Positions 43,852 through 52,771 of a DNA stretch of 64,000 bases are shown here, one piece after another; position 1 is the first letter of the stretch, and every line of letters starts with the position of its first letter. The notes beneath the pieces were generated by a model that saw only the letters and a list, made by a program, of their open reading frames with translations, was not told where the DNA came from and searched no databases. This DNA comes from DASSLY01 sp035689185 (lineage in GTDB: Bacteria; Actinomycetota; Actinomycetes; Actinomycetales; Dermatophilaceae), in NCBI GenBank assembly GCA_035689185.1, contig DASSLY010000044.1, positions 1-64,000 of the forward strand, written 5' to 3'. The position numbers and the translations under genes were made by a program.

Positions 43852-45759
43852 ATGGCCGCGCCGTCCGAGGCCGCTCGGCCGGTCACGCTCACCGGCACCG
43901 AGGTCAGGCAGCTGCACCGGGCCCGGGGCCCGGGATGGCGGGTGCGGCTGGGCCTGGCCCGGCTGCGGCGGCTGCTCCGGTCGGGGTCGCGCCGGCTGAT
44001 GCGGCTCTGGCGGGTCTCGCTGCAGTTCCGGGTCGTCGCGATCACCATGCTGCTGGGGCTGGCCGTGGTGTTCATGGTCGGGTCCTCGCTGTTGCAGAGC
44101 ATCGCCGACGGCCTCACCGAAGACCGGCTGGCCCAGTCCCAGGAGGACGCGGCCGTCCGGGCGCAGGCCATCCAGCTGTCGTTCAACTCCACCGACAAGA
44201 CCGACATCCCCAACCTGACGCTGCTGGCCACCGACATCGTCCGACAGCAGGCAGCCCCGGGTGACGGGTTGTCCCGGCAGATCGTGCTGACCCCCGCGCT
44301 GTCCAACGTCCGGTTCGGCCGGTTACCTACGCTGGAGTCCGGCCCGATCGGGGTGGAGCGCATCCCGCTCGACCTGCGCCAGGCAGTGGGCCGCCAGCCC
44401 AGCCGGCAGCAGGTCAAGCTGGTTCGGGTGCCCGACCCCAGGCTGGGTGAGGTTCCGGCCGCGGTGATCGGCAGCATGCTGTCGATACCGGTGGCCGGCC
44501 AGGTCGAGGCGGCCGGGCAGTACGAGCTCTACTTCATCTACCCGATGCAGCGCGAGGAGGACAGCCTCGCGCTGGTGCGCAGCACGTTCCTGCTCGGCGG
44601 GCTGGCCCTGGTGCTGTTGCTGGGCGTGGTCGCCTACGTGGTGAGCTCCATGGTGGTGCGGCCCGTGCGGCGGGCCGCCACCGTGGCCGAACGCCTCTCC
44701 GCCGGAGCGCTCCACGAGCGGATGCGGGTCCGCGGTGAGGACGACATCGCACGGCTGGCGCGGACGTTCAACGAGATGGCGGAGAACCTGCAACGTCAGA
44801 TCGTCCAGCTGGAGACCCTGTCCCGGGTGCAGCAGCGGTTCGTCTCCGACGTCTCGCACGAGCTGCGGACCCCGCTGACCACGATCCGGATGGCCGGGGA
44901 CCTCATCCACGACTCGCGGCAGGAATTCGACCCGGCCGTCGCGCGCTCGGCCGAGCTGCTGCACCACGAGCTGGACCGGTTCGAGTCGCTGCTCGCCGAC
45001 CTGCTGGAGATCAGCCGGTTCGACGCCGGCGCCGCCGCCCTGGACGCCGAGGCGCACGACGTGCGCGAGACGGTGGCCAGGGCGGTGGAGGCGGCCGAGC
45101 CGCTGGCGCAACGACGCGGCATACCGCTGGTCCACGAGTCGTCCCCGCGCCCGTGCGTGGCCGAGGTGGACCCCCGGCGGATCGAGCGCATCGTGCGCAA
45201 CCTGATCGTCAACGCGATCGAGCACGGCGAGGGCCGCCCCGTCGTCGTCCGCACCGGCGTCAACGCGACGGCGGTGGCGGTCAGCGTGCGGGACCACGGG
45301 GTCGGGCTGAGGCCGGGGGAGGCGGACCGCGTGTTCGACCGGTTCTGGCGGGCGGACCTGGCGCGGACCCGGACCACCGGCGGGACCGGGCTGGGGCTGG
45401 CCATCTCGCTGGAGGACGCGCGACTGCACGACGGCTGGCTGGAGGCCTGGGGCAAGCCCGGCGAGGGGTCCTGCTTCCGGCTCACCCTGCCGCGCCGGTC
45501 GGGGATGCCGATCCAGCGGTCGCCGTTGCCACTCGCTCCGGACGACCCGGCCGGCGTCGACTCGACGATCGCCGCGCAACCTGGGGTGGATCCTTTCGGT
45601 GCGGAGGTGATGGTGGTCGAACCGGTCGCACTGGAACCGGTCGGGCGGGCACCTGCCGCCGCGGAGCGGGCGGCGGGGGAACGGCCGAGGGGCGGGCGCA
45701 GTGCCGACTCGCCGGCGGACCGACCGGCCTCGCCGGCGGACCGACCGGCCTCGCCGTGA
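43852..45759 (+). CDS. mtrB: MtrB sensor histidine kinase
   Basis: A 635-residue membrane kinase partner of MtrA. There is a helix at about 60-82, an extracytoplasmic sensor region of about 160 residues, and a second helix at about 243-266. HAMP follows, then the phosphoacceptor His336 in VSDVSHELRTPLTT and an ATPase domain (NLIVNAIEHG, DHGVGLRPGEADRVFDRFWR, GGTGLGLAIS). A long Pro/Ala-rich tail (about 545-635) ends in two copies of a seven-residue repeat. The stop overlaps the lpqB start (GTGA), the standard coupling in this operon. Confidence 0.95.
   Translation: MAAPSEAARPVTLTGTEVRQLHRARGPGWRVRLGLARLRRLLRSGSRRLMRLWRVSLQFRVVAITMLLGLAVVFMVGSSLLQSIADGLTEDRLAQSQEDAAVRAQAIQLSFNSTDKTDIPNLTLLATDIVRQQAAPGDGLSRQIVLTPALSNVRFGRLPTLESGPIGVERIPLDLRQAVGRQPSRQQVKLVRVPDPRLGEVPAAVIGSMLSIPVAGQVEAAGQYELYFIYPMQREEDSLALVRSTFLLGGLALVLLLGVVAYVVSSMVVRPVRRAATVAERLSAGALHERMRVRGEDDIARLARTFNEMAENLQRQIVQLETLSRVQQRFVSDVSHELRTPLTTIRMAGDLIHDSRQEFDPAVARSAELLHHELDRFESLLADLLEISRFDAGAAALDAEAHDVRETVARAVEAAEPLAQRRGIPLVHESSPRPCVAEVDPRRIERIVRNLIVNAIEHGEGRPVVVRTGVNATAVAVSVRDHGVGLRPGEADRVFDRFWRADLARTRTTGGTGLGLAISLEDARLHDGWLEAWGKPGEGSCFRLTLPRRSGMPIQRSPLPLAPDDPAGVDSTIAAQPGVDPFGAEVMVVEPVALEPVGRAPAAAERAAGERPRGGRSADSPADRPASPADRPASP
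45711..45752 (+). repeat. 21-bp tandem duplication at the mtrB 3' end
   Basis: A 21-bp unit beginning GCCGGCGGACCGACCGGC is present twice (45711-45731 and 45732-45752), four bases before the mtrB stop and lpqB start. It encodes two copies of Pro-Ala-Asp-Arg-Pro-Ala-Ser-like text. Confidence 0.85.
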
Positions 45760-47534
45760 CCGACCGGCCCGCTCTGCGGGTGCTCCTGGCAGCGACGGCG
45801 GGGGCAGCGGTCGTGCTGGCCGGGTGTGGGGGGGTGCGGACGGGCACGAGCGTGCAGCAAGGACTGTCGGTGGCGGCGCGGCCCCGGGTGCCTGTCCGGG
45901 TGGTGCCACTGCCACCGCAGGAGGGCGCCTCACCGGAGCAGATCGTCCGCGGGTTCCTGCGGGCCGGCGTCGGGGTGGAGGATGACGAGCGGGCGGTGGC
46001 TCGCGGCTACTTCGTCCGGGACTCCCTCACCGCCTGGCGGGTGGACGCCGGCCTGTGGGTGTACCCCGACGAGACGGCCCTGAAGTTCACCGCCGGCCCG
46101 GACGGCCGGTTGGACGTGTCCGCCCGCGTGGTAGCCACCATCGACCGGGACGGCCGGCTGACCCAGCTCGGCCAGGGGACGACCCGGCGGGCTCGGTTCC
46201 ATCTGCGGCAGGTGGGGGGTCAGTGGCGGATCGCCGACCTGCCGGCCGACTTCGGCCTGTGGCTCAGCTCATCGGACCTGCAGCGCGTCTACAGCCCATT
46301 CGAGATCGGCTACGTCGCGGCCGGCGCGAAGGTCCTGGTGCCGGACGTGCGCTGGTTCCCGGTGTCCAGCGCGCTGACGACCACGCTGGCCCGGGCCCAG
46401 CTCGGTGGCGTCCCCCGCTACCTGGCCGGGGTCGTCGGCACCGGCGTCCCGGCCGCGACGCGGCTCGATCCGAGCGCCGTTCCGGTCGTCGGCGGGATCG
46501 CCGCGGTGAGCCTTTCGGGCGCGGCCCTGACGGCGACGGCGGAGCAGCGGCAGGCTCTCGCCGCCCAGTTCTTCGCCACGCTCGTGCAGGTGCCGCAGGT
46601 CAACGGCATCGCCCTCACCGCCGGAGGGACACCCCTGGACGTTGCGGGCGCACCTGTGGTCACTTCCCTGGAGCAGCTCGGGTATGCCGCAGCGCCCGCC
46701 ACGACCGCCGCGGCGGTCGTGGTCCGCCGGGAGGACACGCTCAGCTGGCAGGACCGCAGCGTGCTGCTGGACGCCGACCGGTTCCAGCGAAGCACGACCT
46801 CGCCCGGCGTGGCTCTTCCGAAGGTGCCGATCGGTTGGACCCGGCTCGCGGTCTCGCGCGAGGGCACGGACGTGGCGGCGGTCAGCGGGGACGGGGCGGA
46901 GCTGGCCCGCTGGCGCGGCGGGCAGTCGTGGCGCATCTCCGGATTCGCCACCGGGCTGCGCCGGCCCGCCTACGACGGGGCCGGGGGGCTCTGGGTTGCC
47001 GGACGCGTCGGGGACCGACCCGCTGTGTTCGTGCTGCCGGTGAACGACGACCTGCGCAAGGCCATGCCGAAGCGAGTCGTGGCCGACTGGCTCGCCGGGC
47101 GCACGGTCATCACGCTGCGGGTCGCACGGGACGACCTCCGCGCCGCCATCCTGTCGACCGACGCCCGCGGCCAGGACCTGCGTCTGGACGTGACCGGCAT
47201 CGTCCGGGACCGGTCCGGGTCCCCGCAGCGGTTGACCCCACCGATGCGGCTGGGTCAGGTGCTCACGACGGCCACGGACCTGTGCTGGGTGGACAGCACC
47301 ACGATCGCCGTGGTGGGCCGTTCGTCGGCCGCAGAGTCGTTGCGGCCGTACCTGGTCCGCCTCGACGGGACGGCGACGGCCCTGGCTGCGGTGCCGGGCG
47401 CCCGGACGGTCACCACCTCCGGCGGGGAACGGGGCCTGCTCATCGGCTCGGACGACGGCAGGATCTCGGCGCGTGTCGGCAACAGCTGGCAGGACCTGGG
47501 CGTGGCGTCAGGGGTGGTCCTTCCCGGGGACTAG
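45756..47534 (+). CDS. lpqB: LpqB lipoprotein
   Basis: A 592-residue lipoprotein that acts with MtrB at the membrane. The signal peptide ends in the lipobox LAGC with Cys24 as the lipidated residue. The GerMN-type domain lies at about 45-190, followed by a beta-propeller-like C-terminal half. GTG 45756 overlaps the mtrB stop; the open frame continues upstream but only inside mtrB. The order mtrA-mtrB-lpqB is a hallmark of actinobacteria. Confidence 0.94.
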   Translation: MTDRPALRVLLAATAGAAVVLAGCGGVRTGTSVQQGLSVAARPRVPVRVVPLPPQEGASPEQIVRGFLRAGVGVEDDERAVARGYFVRDSLTAWRVDAGLWVYPDETALKFTAGPDGRLDVSARVVATIDRDGRLTQLGQGTTRRARFHLRQVGGQWRIADLPADFGLWLSSSDLQRVYSPFEIGYVAAGAKVLVPDVRWFPVSSALTTTLARAQLGGVPRYLAGVVGTGVPAATRLDPSAVPVVGGIAAVSLSGAALTATAEQRQALAAQFFATLVQVPQVNGIALTAGGTPLDVAGAPVVTSLEQLGYAAAPATTAAAVVVRREDTLSWQDRSVLLDADRFQRSTTSPGVALPKVPIGWTRLAVSREGTDVAAVSGDGAELARWRGGQSWRISGFATGLRRPAYDGAGGLWVAGRVGDRPAVFVLPVNDDLRKAMPKRVVADWLAGRTVITLRVARDDLRAAILSTDARGQDLRLDVTGIVRDRSGSPQRLTPPMRLGQVLTTATDLCWVDSTTIAVVGRSSAAESLRPYLVRLDGTATALAAVPGARTVTTSGGERGLLIGSDDGRISARVGNSWQDLGVASGVVLPGD

Positions 47535-47551
47535 ACCTGACTAGGCCTCCG

Positions 47552-47590
47552 TTGTCCACAACCCTGGCCCGCCCCACCCGGTTGTCCACA
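47552..47590 (+). promoter_or_regulatory. Two perfect DnaA boxes 30 bp apart
   Basis: TTGTCCACA occurs at 47552-47560 and again at 47582-47590 in the lpqB-comF gap, same orientation, exactly 30 bases apart. This 9-mer matches the preferred DnaA box reported for Streptomyces. The site is close to mtrA-mtrB and upstream of comF, so DnaA titration or DnaA control of comF are possible. Confidence 0.6.
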
Positions 47591-47640
47591 GATTCTGCCC
47601 CCGCGGTTGGCCCAGGTGGCCCCGTTGGTCAAGGTGAAGC

Positions 47641-48366
47641 ATGCCCATCATGCAGCTGGTCGTCGCGGCGCTCCGGGCAGCGCTGGACCTGGTGCTGCCG
47701 GCTCAGTGCGGCGGCTGCGGAACGCTCGGGTTCGCCTGGTGCGATGACTGCCAGCGGTCGATGATCGCGGCCGGCTTCCCGGGCGGAGCCAGGCTGGTGG
47801 TGCCGTCCCCGTGTCCGGGCGCGTTCCCGCCGACGTATGCCGCGTCGCCATACCAAGGTCCGGTCCGGCAGGCGCTGGTCGCGTTCAAGGACCGCGAGCG
47901 CGCCGATCTCGCTGTCGTGCTGGCGCCCTTGCTGGCTGGCGCCCTCGTGCGCTGCCTGTCCCCGCCCGGCGGGCAAGGGGTGCTCCTCGTCCCGGTGCCA
48001 TCGTCGCGAGCGGCCGTTCGGCGCCGCGGCAGGCGACCGCTGGTGGACCTGCTGCGCCGTGCGGTGCAGCTGGCCGACGGCGGGCCGGGCGGTCCGCGGC
48101 TGGTTGTCGCGCCCGCACTCCGGGTGCGCCGGAGGGTGGCCGACCAGGCTGGCCTGGGCACCGCAGGCCGGGCGGACAACCTGGACCACGCCTTTGGCCT
48201 GCACCCTCGGTGGGCAGCGCGCGTCGACGGCGCGACGTGTGTCGTCGTCGACGACGTGGTCACCACCGGGGCCACGCTGGTGGAGGCTGCGCGGGTGCTC
48301 CGTTACCACCGCGCCCGGTCCATCCGGGCCGCGGCTGTCGCTGCCACGCAGCGCCAGCATCGGTGA
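47641..48366 (+). CDS. comF: ComF-family phosphoribosyltransferase-like protein
   Basis: 241 residues. A zinc ribbon at the N-terminus (Cys23, 26, 34, 37) precedes a type I phosphoribosyltransferase fold with the PRPP loop VVVDDVVTTGATLVEA near 200. In transformable bacteria ComF is needed for DNA uptake; elsewhere its role is unclear. AAGGTGA at 47631-47637 supports ATG 47641, with ATG 47650 as a second choice. The gene's stop region is the first degenerate unit of the repeat array that follows. Confidence 0.9.
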   Translation: MPIMQLVVAALRAALDLVLPAQCGGCGTLGFAWCDDCQRSMIAAGFPGGARLVVPSPCPGAFPPTYAASPYQGPVRQALVAFKDRERADLAVVLAPLLAGALVRCLSPPGGQGVLLVPVPSSRAAVRRRGRRPLVDLLRRAVQLADGGPGGPRLVVAPALRVRRRVADQAGLGTAGRADNLDHAFGLHPRWAARVDGATCVVVDDVVTTGATLVEAARVLRYHRARSIRAAAVAATQRQHR

Positions 48367-48601
48367 CCGCTCGGTGCGCGAGTAGTCGATGTGCCGGGGC
48401 AGGGCGACACGGCGTCGGTGCCGGTGAGCGCCCGGTGTGCGTGCGGCTGGGGGCAGGGCGGCACGGCGCCGGTGCCGGTGACCGCGCGGTGTGTGTGCGG
48501 TGGGGGCAGGGGCGGCGCGGCGCCGGTGCCGGTGACCTCGCGGTGTGCGTGCGCTGGGGGGCGGGGGCGGCGCGGCGCCGGTGCCGGTGACCGCGCTCAC
48601 C
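48361..48601. repeat. 54-bp tandem repeat seeded at the comF stop
   Basis: Units lie at 48397-48450, 48451-48503, 48504-48557 and (partial) 48558-48601. Each holds a CGGTGACCGC..CGGTGTG core, at 48422, 48476 and 48530. The comF stop region (48361-48380) matches this core at 17 of 20 bases. Open frames in the array are repeats only, so no gene is called. Confidence 0.85.
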
Positions 48602-48632
48602 TCGTTCGCCTGCGCCCTGGCAGCATGGGTGC

Positions 48633-49664
48633 ATGCGCTGGCTGGAGAGCCTGCCGGGGCTGGCTCGCGAACGGCTGCCGCCAAGCGTCTGGGAGTACTT
48701 CGACCAGGGCGCCGGCCGAGGCATCTCGGCGGCCGAGGCGGCCTCCGTCTGGGACGCGGTTCGGTTCCGCCCGCGCGCGCTGGTCGACGTGTCGCGGGTG
48801 TCCACGGCCACGACAGCCCTGGGCCAGCAGCTGACGCTGCCGGTGCTGGTGGCACCGACCACGTTGCAGCGGCTCGCCACCCCCGAGGGCGAGCTCGCCA
48901 CAGCCCGGGCGGCTCGCCGCGCCGGTTCACTCATGTGCGTCTCGTCCAACGCGGGGACACCCTTCGAGCAGATCGGCGCGATCGGGCACCCGTGGTGGGT
49001 GCAGGCCTACCTGATGCGTGATCGGGGACTCTCGCTCGCGGTGCTGGAGCGGGCTCGAGCCTCGGGGGCCTGCGCCGTCGTCCTCACCGCGGACACCCCG
49101 GTAGTCGGCACGAAGCACCAGGTCGGGGATAGCGTGTGGGACCGGGTCCGGCCCGAGCAGATTCGGGTGAACATCGACGCGGCCGGCCTGCCGGCCTCGG
49201 CGCTGGACAAGGCGGACGACCTCACCCCGGACACCATCGGCTGGCTGGTGGAGCACACGGGCCTGCCGGTGGTGGTGAAGGGAGTGTTGCGCGGGGACGA
49301 CGCCGCGCTGGCGGTCCGGGCGGGGGCTCGCGGCGTGGTGGTCTCCAACCACGGTGGCCGGCAGCTGGACCAGGCGATCGCGACGGCACGGGCCCTGCCC
49401 GACGTGGTCCAGGCCGTGAGGGCCGACGCCGAGGTTCTCGTGGACGGTGGCCTGCGCACCTCCGAGCACGTGCTCGCGGCCTTGGCCCTGGGGGCGCAGG
49501 CGGTCTTGCTCGGTCGTCCGGTGCTGTGGGCGCTGGCCGTGGCCGGCGAGGACGGTGTGACCCGGTTGCTCGACGAGCTGCGGCGGGACTTGGCCGAATG
49601 CCTGCGGCTGGTCGGCGCCCCGTGCCTTGACCTGCTCGGCCCGGACCTGCTCGCCGACCGCTGA
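48633..49664 (+). CDS. FMN-dependent alpha-hydroxyacid oxidase/dehydrogenase
   Basis: A 343-residue member of the lactate/glycolate oxidase family. The Tyr of EYFDQGAGRG near 21, PTTLQRLATPEGELATARAA near 75 and the catalytic His240 in SNHGGRQLD are present. VVVKGVLRGDDAALA near 213 holds the conserved Lys, and the ending LLGRPVLWALAVAGEDGV is typical. At 343 residues it is a little shorter than FMN lactate dehydrogenase (about 380) and closer to lactate or glycolate oxidases. Electron acceptor and substrate are not decidable here. Confidence 0.88.
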   Translation: MRWLESLPGLARERLPPSVWEYFDQGAGRGISAAEAASVWDAVRFRPRALVDVSRVSTATTALGQQLTLPVLVAPTTLQRLATPEGELATARAARRAGSLMCVSSNAGTPFEQIGAIGHPWWVQAYLMRDRGLSLAVLERARASGACAVVLTADTPVVGTKHQVGDSVWDRVRPEQIRVNIDAAGLPASALDKADDLTPDTIGWLVEHTGLPVVVKGVLRGDDAALAVRAGARGVVVSNHGGRQLDQAIATARALPDVVQAVRADAEVLVDGGLRTSEHVLAALALGAQAVLLGRPVLWALAVAGEDGVTRLLDELRRDLAECLRLVGAPCLDLLGPDLLADR

Positions 49665-49746
49665 CCTGGCTCGCCAGCCCCCTGACCCGGCTCGCCCGTC
49701 AGGTGACCCGGCTCGCCCGGTGAGCTTGCCCGGTGAGCTTGCCCGG
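49662..49746 (+). repeat. Tandem repeats starting at the oxidase stop codon
   Basis: TGACCTGGCTCGCC begins at the stop codon itself (49662) and recurs as TGACCCGGCTCGCC at 49683 and 49704, a 21-base period. TGAGCTTGCCCGG then occurs at 49721 and 49734, a 13-base period. Confidence 0.85.
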
Positions 49747-50058
49747 CTGCTCGGGCCGCTCGGTCGACCGTCGTGATCCTTGCCCGGCGACCGACCTTGG
49801 CTTCGACTTGACCGCGGGTTTGCCCTCCGCGGTATCGCGCCGCAGGCCGCTGGACTAGCGTGCCGACATGGACCCAGCGGTCGTCCCTGTCGTAGCGACC
49901 CCCGGCTGCCTGGACGCGGCAGGCCGGCTGACGGTCGGTGCAGGCACGAGCACCGGGTGCGAGCCAGTAGCGCACAGTGGGGGGTGGTACGGCGGATGAG
50001 TTTCCCGGGCCCGCCGCGGCCCGTGCAACACATGCCAGCTCGAGAAGGAGGACCATCC
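49747..50058. other. Region upstream of hpf
   Basis: 312 bases without a gene I can support. GAAGGAGGA at 50044-50052 is the hpf ribosome site. An in-frame open extension of hpf upstream is Gly/Arg-rich and not conserved-looking. No convincing promoter was found by eye. Confidence 0.5.
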
Positions 50059-50688
50059 GTGGAAACCGTTGTCACCGGTCGGCACATCCAGGTCTCTGAC
50101 CGCTTCCGCCGGCACCTCGACGAGAAGCTGAGCAAGGTTCCACAGATCGCGCCGCGAGTGCAGCGAGTTGACGTCGTGGTGACCCACGAGGCGAACCGCC
50201 GGCAGGCCAAGGCCTGCGACCGAGTCGAGATCACGTGCCACGTCAAGGGTTCCGTCATCCGGGCGGAAGCGTGCGCCGATGACAAGTACGCCTCACTCGA
50301 CGTCGCGCTGGACAAGCTGCTGGAGCGGCTGCGCCGGGCCAGCGACCGCAGGAAGGTCCAGCGCCGCGGCCGGCACGTGCCCGAGTCGGTGGCTCAGGCA
50401 ACAGCACGGCTTCCGCGGGAGGGCTTGACATCGTTGCCGGACGGCGAGGCCCAGGCTGAGGCCGACGACCTCGGTGAGTCCCCGATCGAGGTGCGGGAGA
50501 AGGTGCACTCCTCCGCGGCGATGACGCTGGAGCAGGCGTTGGCCGAGATGGAGCTGGTCGGCCACGACTTCTACTTGTTCCATGACATCGACACCGACCG
50601 GCCGAGCGTGGTCTACCGTCGGCGCGGCTGGTCCTACGGCGTCATCCACCTGGAGCTCGAAGAGCCTCCGACAGCCGTCGCCGGCTGA
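50059..50688 (+). CDS. hpf: Long-form ribosome hibernation promoting factor
   Basis: A 209-residue ribosome-binding protein that pairs idle 70S ribosomes into 100S dimers. The N-terminal S30AE domain runs from TVVTGRHIQVSDRFRRHLDE to about residue 100. A linker of about 45 residues follows, then the C-terminal dimerisation domain with EMELVGHDFYLFHDIDTDRP and YRRRGWSYGVIHLE. GTG 50059 fits the GAAGGAGGA site. The long form replaces separate short HPF/RMF factors and responds to slow growth. Confidence 0.95.
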   Translation: METVVTGRHIQVSDRFRRHLDEKLSKVPQIAPRVQRVDVVVTHEANRRQAKACDRVEITCHVKGSVIRAEACADDKYASLDVALDKLLERLRRASDRRKVQRRGRHVPESVAQATARLPREGLTSLPDGEAQAEADDLGESPIEVREKVHSSAAMTLEQALAEMELVGHDFYLFHDIDTDRPSVVYRRRGWSYGVIHLELEEPPTAVAG

Positions 50689-50743
50689 GCGCGCGCCTCG
50701 CCTGCCATGCCGCATACCTGCTGCTGCGTGGAATGATGTCCGG

Positions 50744-51496
50744 GTGAGTGTGACTGGTTCTGGCCAACGTCCCGTGACCACCCCGCTCAGACCGGAGCCC
50801 GCGGACGGGGATCAGCCCTATGGCTCCACCGGGGAGGCCATCCGGGTTCTCGTGGTCGATGACCACGTGCTCTACCGTCGCGGGCTTGAGCTGGTGCTCG
50901 GCCAGGAACCGGACATCGACATAGTGGGCGAGGCCAGCGACGGCACGGAGGCCATCCGCCGCACCGAGGAGCTGCTGCCCGACGTGGTGCTGATGGACGT
51001 CCGCATGCCTCGCAGGTCCGGCATCGAGGCGTGCAGCGCGATCAAGGAGGTCGTGCCCTCCACCAAGATCGTGATGCTCACGATCTCCGATGAGGAGAGC
51101 GACCTGTATGAAGCGGTCCGCGCCGGCGCCAACGGCTACCTGCTCAAGGACGTGCCCGGGGAGCAGATCGCCGACGGGCTGCGAGCCGTGCAGTCCGGGC
51201 AGTCGCTGATCTCGCCGTCGATGGCATCCAAGCTGCTGTCGGAGTTCGCCACGATGATCCGCCGTCACGACGAGCGGCCCGTCGTGCCGGTCCCGCGCCT
51301 CACCGACCGGGAGCTGGAGGTGCTGCGGCTGGTCGCCCGCGGCATGGCCAACCGAGACATCGCCCGGGCATTGTTCATCTCCGAGAACACGGTGAAGAAC
51401 CACGTCCGCAACATCCTGGAGAAGTTGCAGCTGCACTCTCGGATGGAGGCGGCCATGTATGCCGTGCGGGAGAAGATCCTCGACGTCCCCGACTGA
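50744..51496 (+). CDS. NarL/LuxR-type response regulator
   Basis: About 250 residues. The receiver domain (33-150) has the DDH acidic pair at 39-41, phosphoacceptor Asp85 in VVLMDVRMPRRSG and Lys in YLLKDVPG. The C-terminal LuxR helix-turn-helix is LTDRELEVLRLVARGMANRD followed by FISENTVKNHVRNIL. No histidine kinase gene lies beside it. GTG 50744 is chosen, 55 bases after hpf; GTG 50750 is possible. The first 30 residues are a flexible extension. Confidence 0.9.
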   Translation: MSVTGSGQRPVTTPLRPEPADGDQPYGSTGEAIRVLVVDDHVLYRRGLELVLGQEPDIDIVGEASDGTEAIRRTEELLPDVVLMDVRMPRRSGIEACSAIKEVVPSTKIVMLTISDEESDLYEAVRAGANGYLLKDVPGEQIADGLRAVQSGQSLISPSMASKLLSEFATMIRRHDERPVVPVPRLTDRELEVLRLVARGMANRDIARALFISENTVKNHVRNILEKLQLHSRMEAAMYAVREKILDVPD

Positions 51497-51547
51497 GGCG
51501 CAGCTCAGTCCGGCCGCCGTGTCGGCGGACGGCCGTAGGCTGCGCGG

Positions 51548-52708
51548 GTGTCTGCGACGCGGCAGCTGAGCACGGCTCAGGCCCGGCGGATCGCCCTGGC
51601 CGCTCAGGGTCTGGCCGATGGCTTGCCCGCGACGCCAACCACTCGGCACCTCCGGCGGGTGATCGACCAGGTGGCCGTCGTCCAGATCGACAGCGTCAAC
51701 GTGCTGACCCGCAGCCATTACCTGCCGTTCTTCTCCCGTCTTGGCCCCTACGACGTCTCGCTGCTCGACCGGGCCCGGGACCGCGGTCCCCGCCGGCTGG
51801 TCGAGTACTGGGCGCACGAGGCGTCGCTGATCACGCCGCGGACGTGGCCGCTGCTGCACTTCCGGATGCGGCGAGCCCACGAGCTGGCTTGGGGCGGGAT
51901 GCGCCGGGTCGCCCGGGACCACCCGGAGATTGTCGAGGCCGTTCGGGAGGAGGTGCAGCGGTCCGGCCCGGCTACCTCCCGCCAGGTCGAGTCGGCGCTG
52001 GCCCACGAGCGCACCCTGGACGCCCGCGACTGGGGTTGGAACTGGTCGCTGGTGAAGGCGGCCCTGGAGCACCTGTTCTGGGCCGGGGAGATCAGCAGCG
52101 CCGGTCGGACGCCACAGTTCGAGCGCCGGTATGCCCCGCTGGACCTGGTCCTGCCGGCGCGAACGGCGCCCCCGCCGGACGACGTCGCCTTCGTGGAGCT
52201 GATCCGGATCGCCGCCCGAGCGCACGGCGTGGGCACCGAGCAGTGCCTGCGCGACTACTTCCGGCTCAGGCCAGAACAGGCTCGTCCGGCGATCCGGTCG
52301 CTGGTCAGCGCGGGCGAGTTGGAGCCGGTGACCATCGGAGGATGGCACCGCCCGGCATACCTGCACTCGGCCGCGCGCATACCCCGGCGGGCGCACACGG
52401 AGGCGCTGCTCAGCCCGTTCGACTCCCTGGTCTGGCAGCGCGACCGGACGCTGGCGCTGTGGGACTTCCGCTTCCGGCTGGAGATCTACCTGCCCAGGGC
52501 CCAGCGCGTCCACGGCTACTACGTGCTGCCGTTCCTGTTCGGTGAGCACCTGGTGGGCCGGGTGGACCTCAAGGCGGACCGCCCCGGTGGGCGCCTGGTC
52601 GTGCACGCGGTGCACTGGGAGCCGGGCGCCTCACCCGACGCACGTCCTGCCCTGGGACGCCAACTTGCCCAGCTGGCCGGCTGGCTCGGGCTCAACGGCC
52701 CGGTATGA
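51548..52708 (+). CDS. YcaQ/AlkZ-like DNA glycosylase (winged-helix family)
   Basis: A 386-residue member of the HTH_42 family. These enzymes unhook interstrand crosslinks or remove alkylated bases. VVQIDSVNVLTRSHYLP near 41 contains the Q-x-D catalytic motif and FSRLGPYDVSLLDR follows; YWAHEASLITPRTWP and SPFDSLVWQRDRTLALWDF further on are conserved. The GTG start is at 51548. Together with the AlkA-like protein it gives the window two alkylation-repair enzymes. Confidence 0.88.
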   Translation: MSATRQLSTAQARRIALAAQGLADGLPATPTTRHLRRVIDQVAVVQIDSVNVLTRSHYLPFFSRLGPYDVSLLDRARDRGPRRLVEYWAHEASLITPRTWPLLHFRMRRAHELAWGGMRRVARDHPEIVEAVREEVQRSGPATSRQVESALAHERTLDARDWGWNWSLVKAALEHLFWAGEISSAGRTPQFERRYAPLDLVLPARTAPPPDDVAFVELIRIAARAHGVGTEQCLRDYFRLRPEQARPAIRSLVSAGELEPVTIGGWHRPAYLHSAARIPRRAHTEALLSPFDSLVWQRDRTLALWDFRFRLEIYLPRAQRVHGYYVLPFLFGEHLVGRVDLKADRPGGRLVVHAVHWEPGASPDARPALGRQLAQLAGWLGLNGPV

Positions 52709-52771
52709 CGCGCCAGTCCGGCCGGCGGCAACTGCCCCGTTGCAGCGGCCGGATCTGGCGAAGGGAGACGG

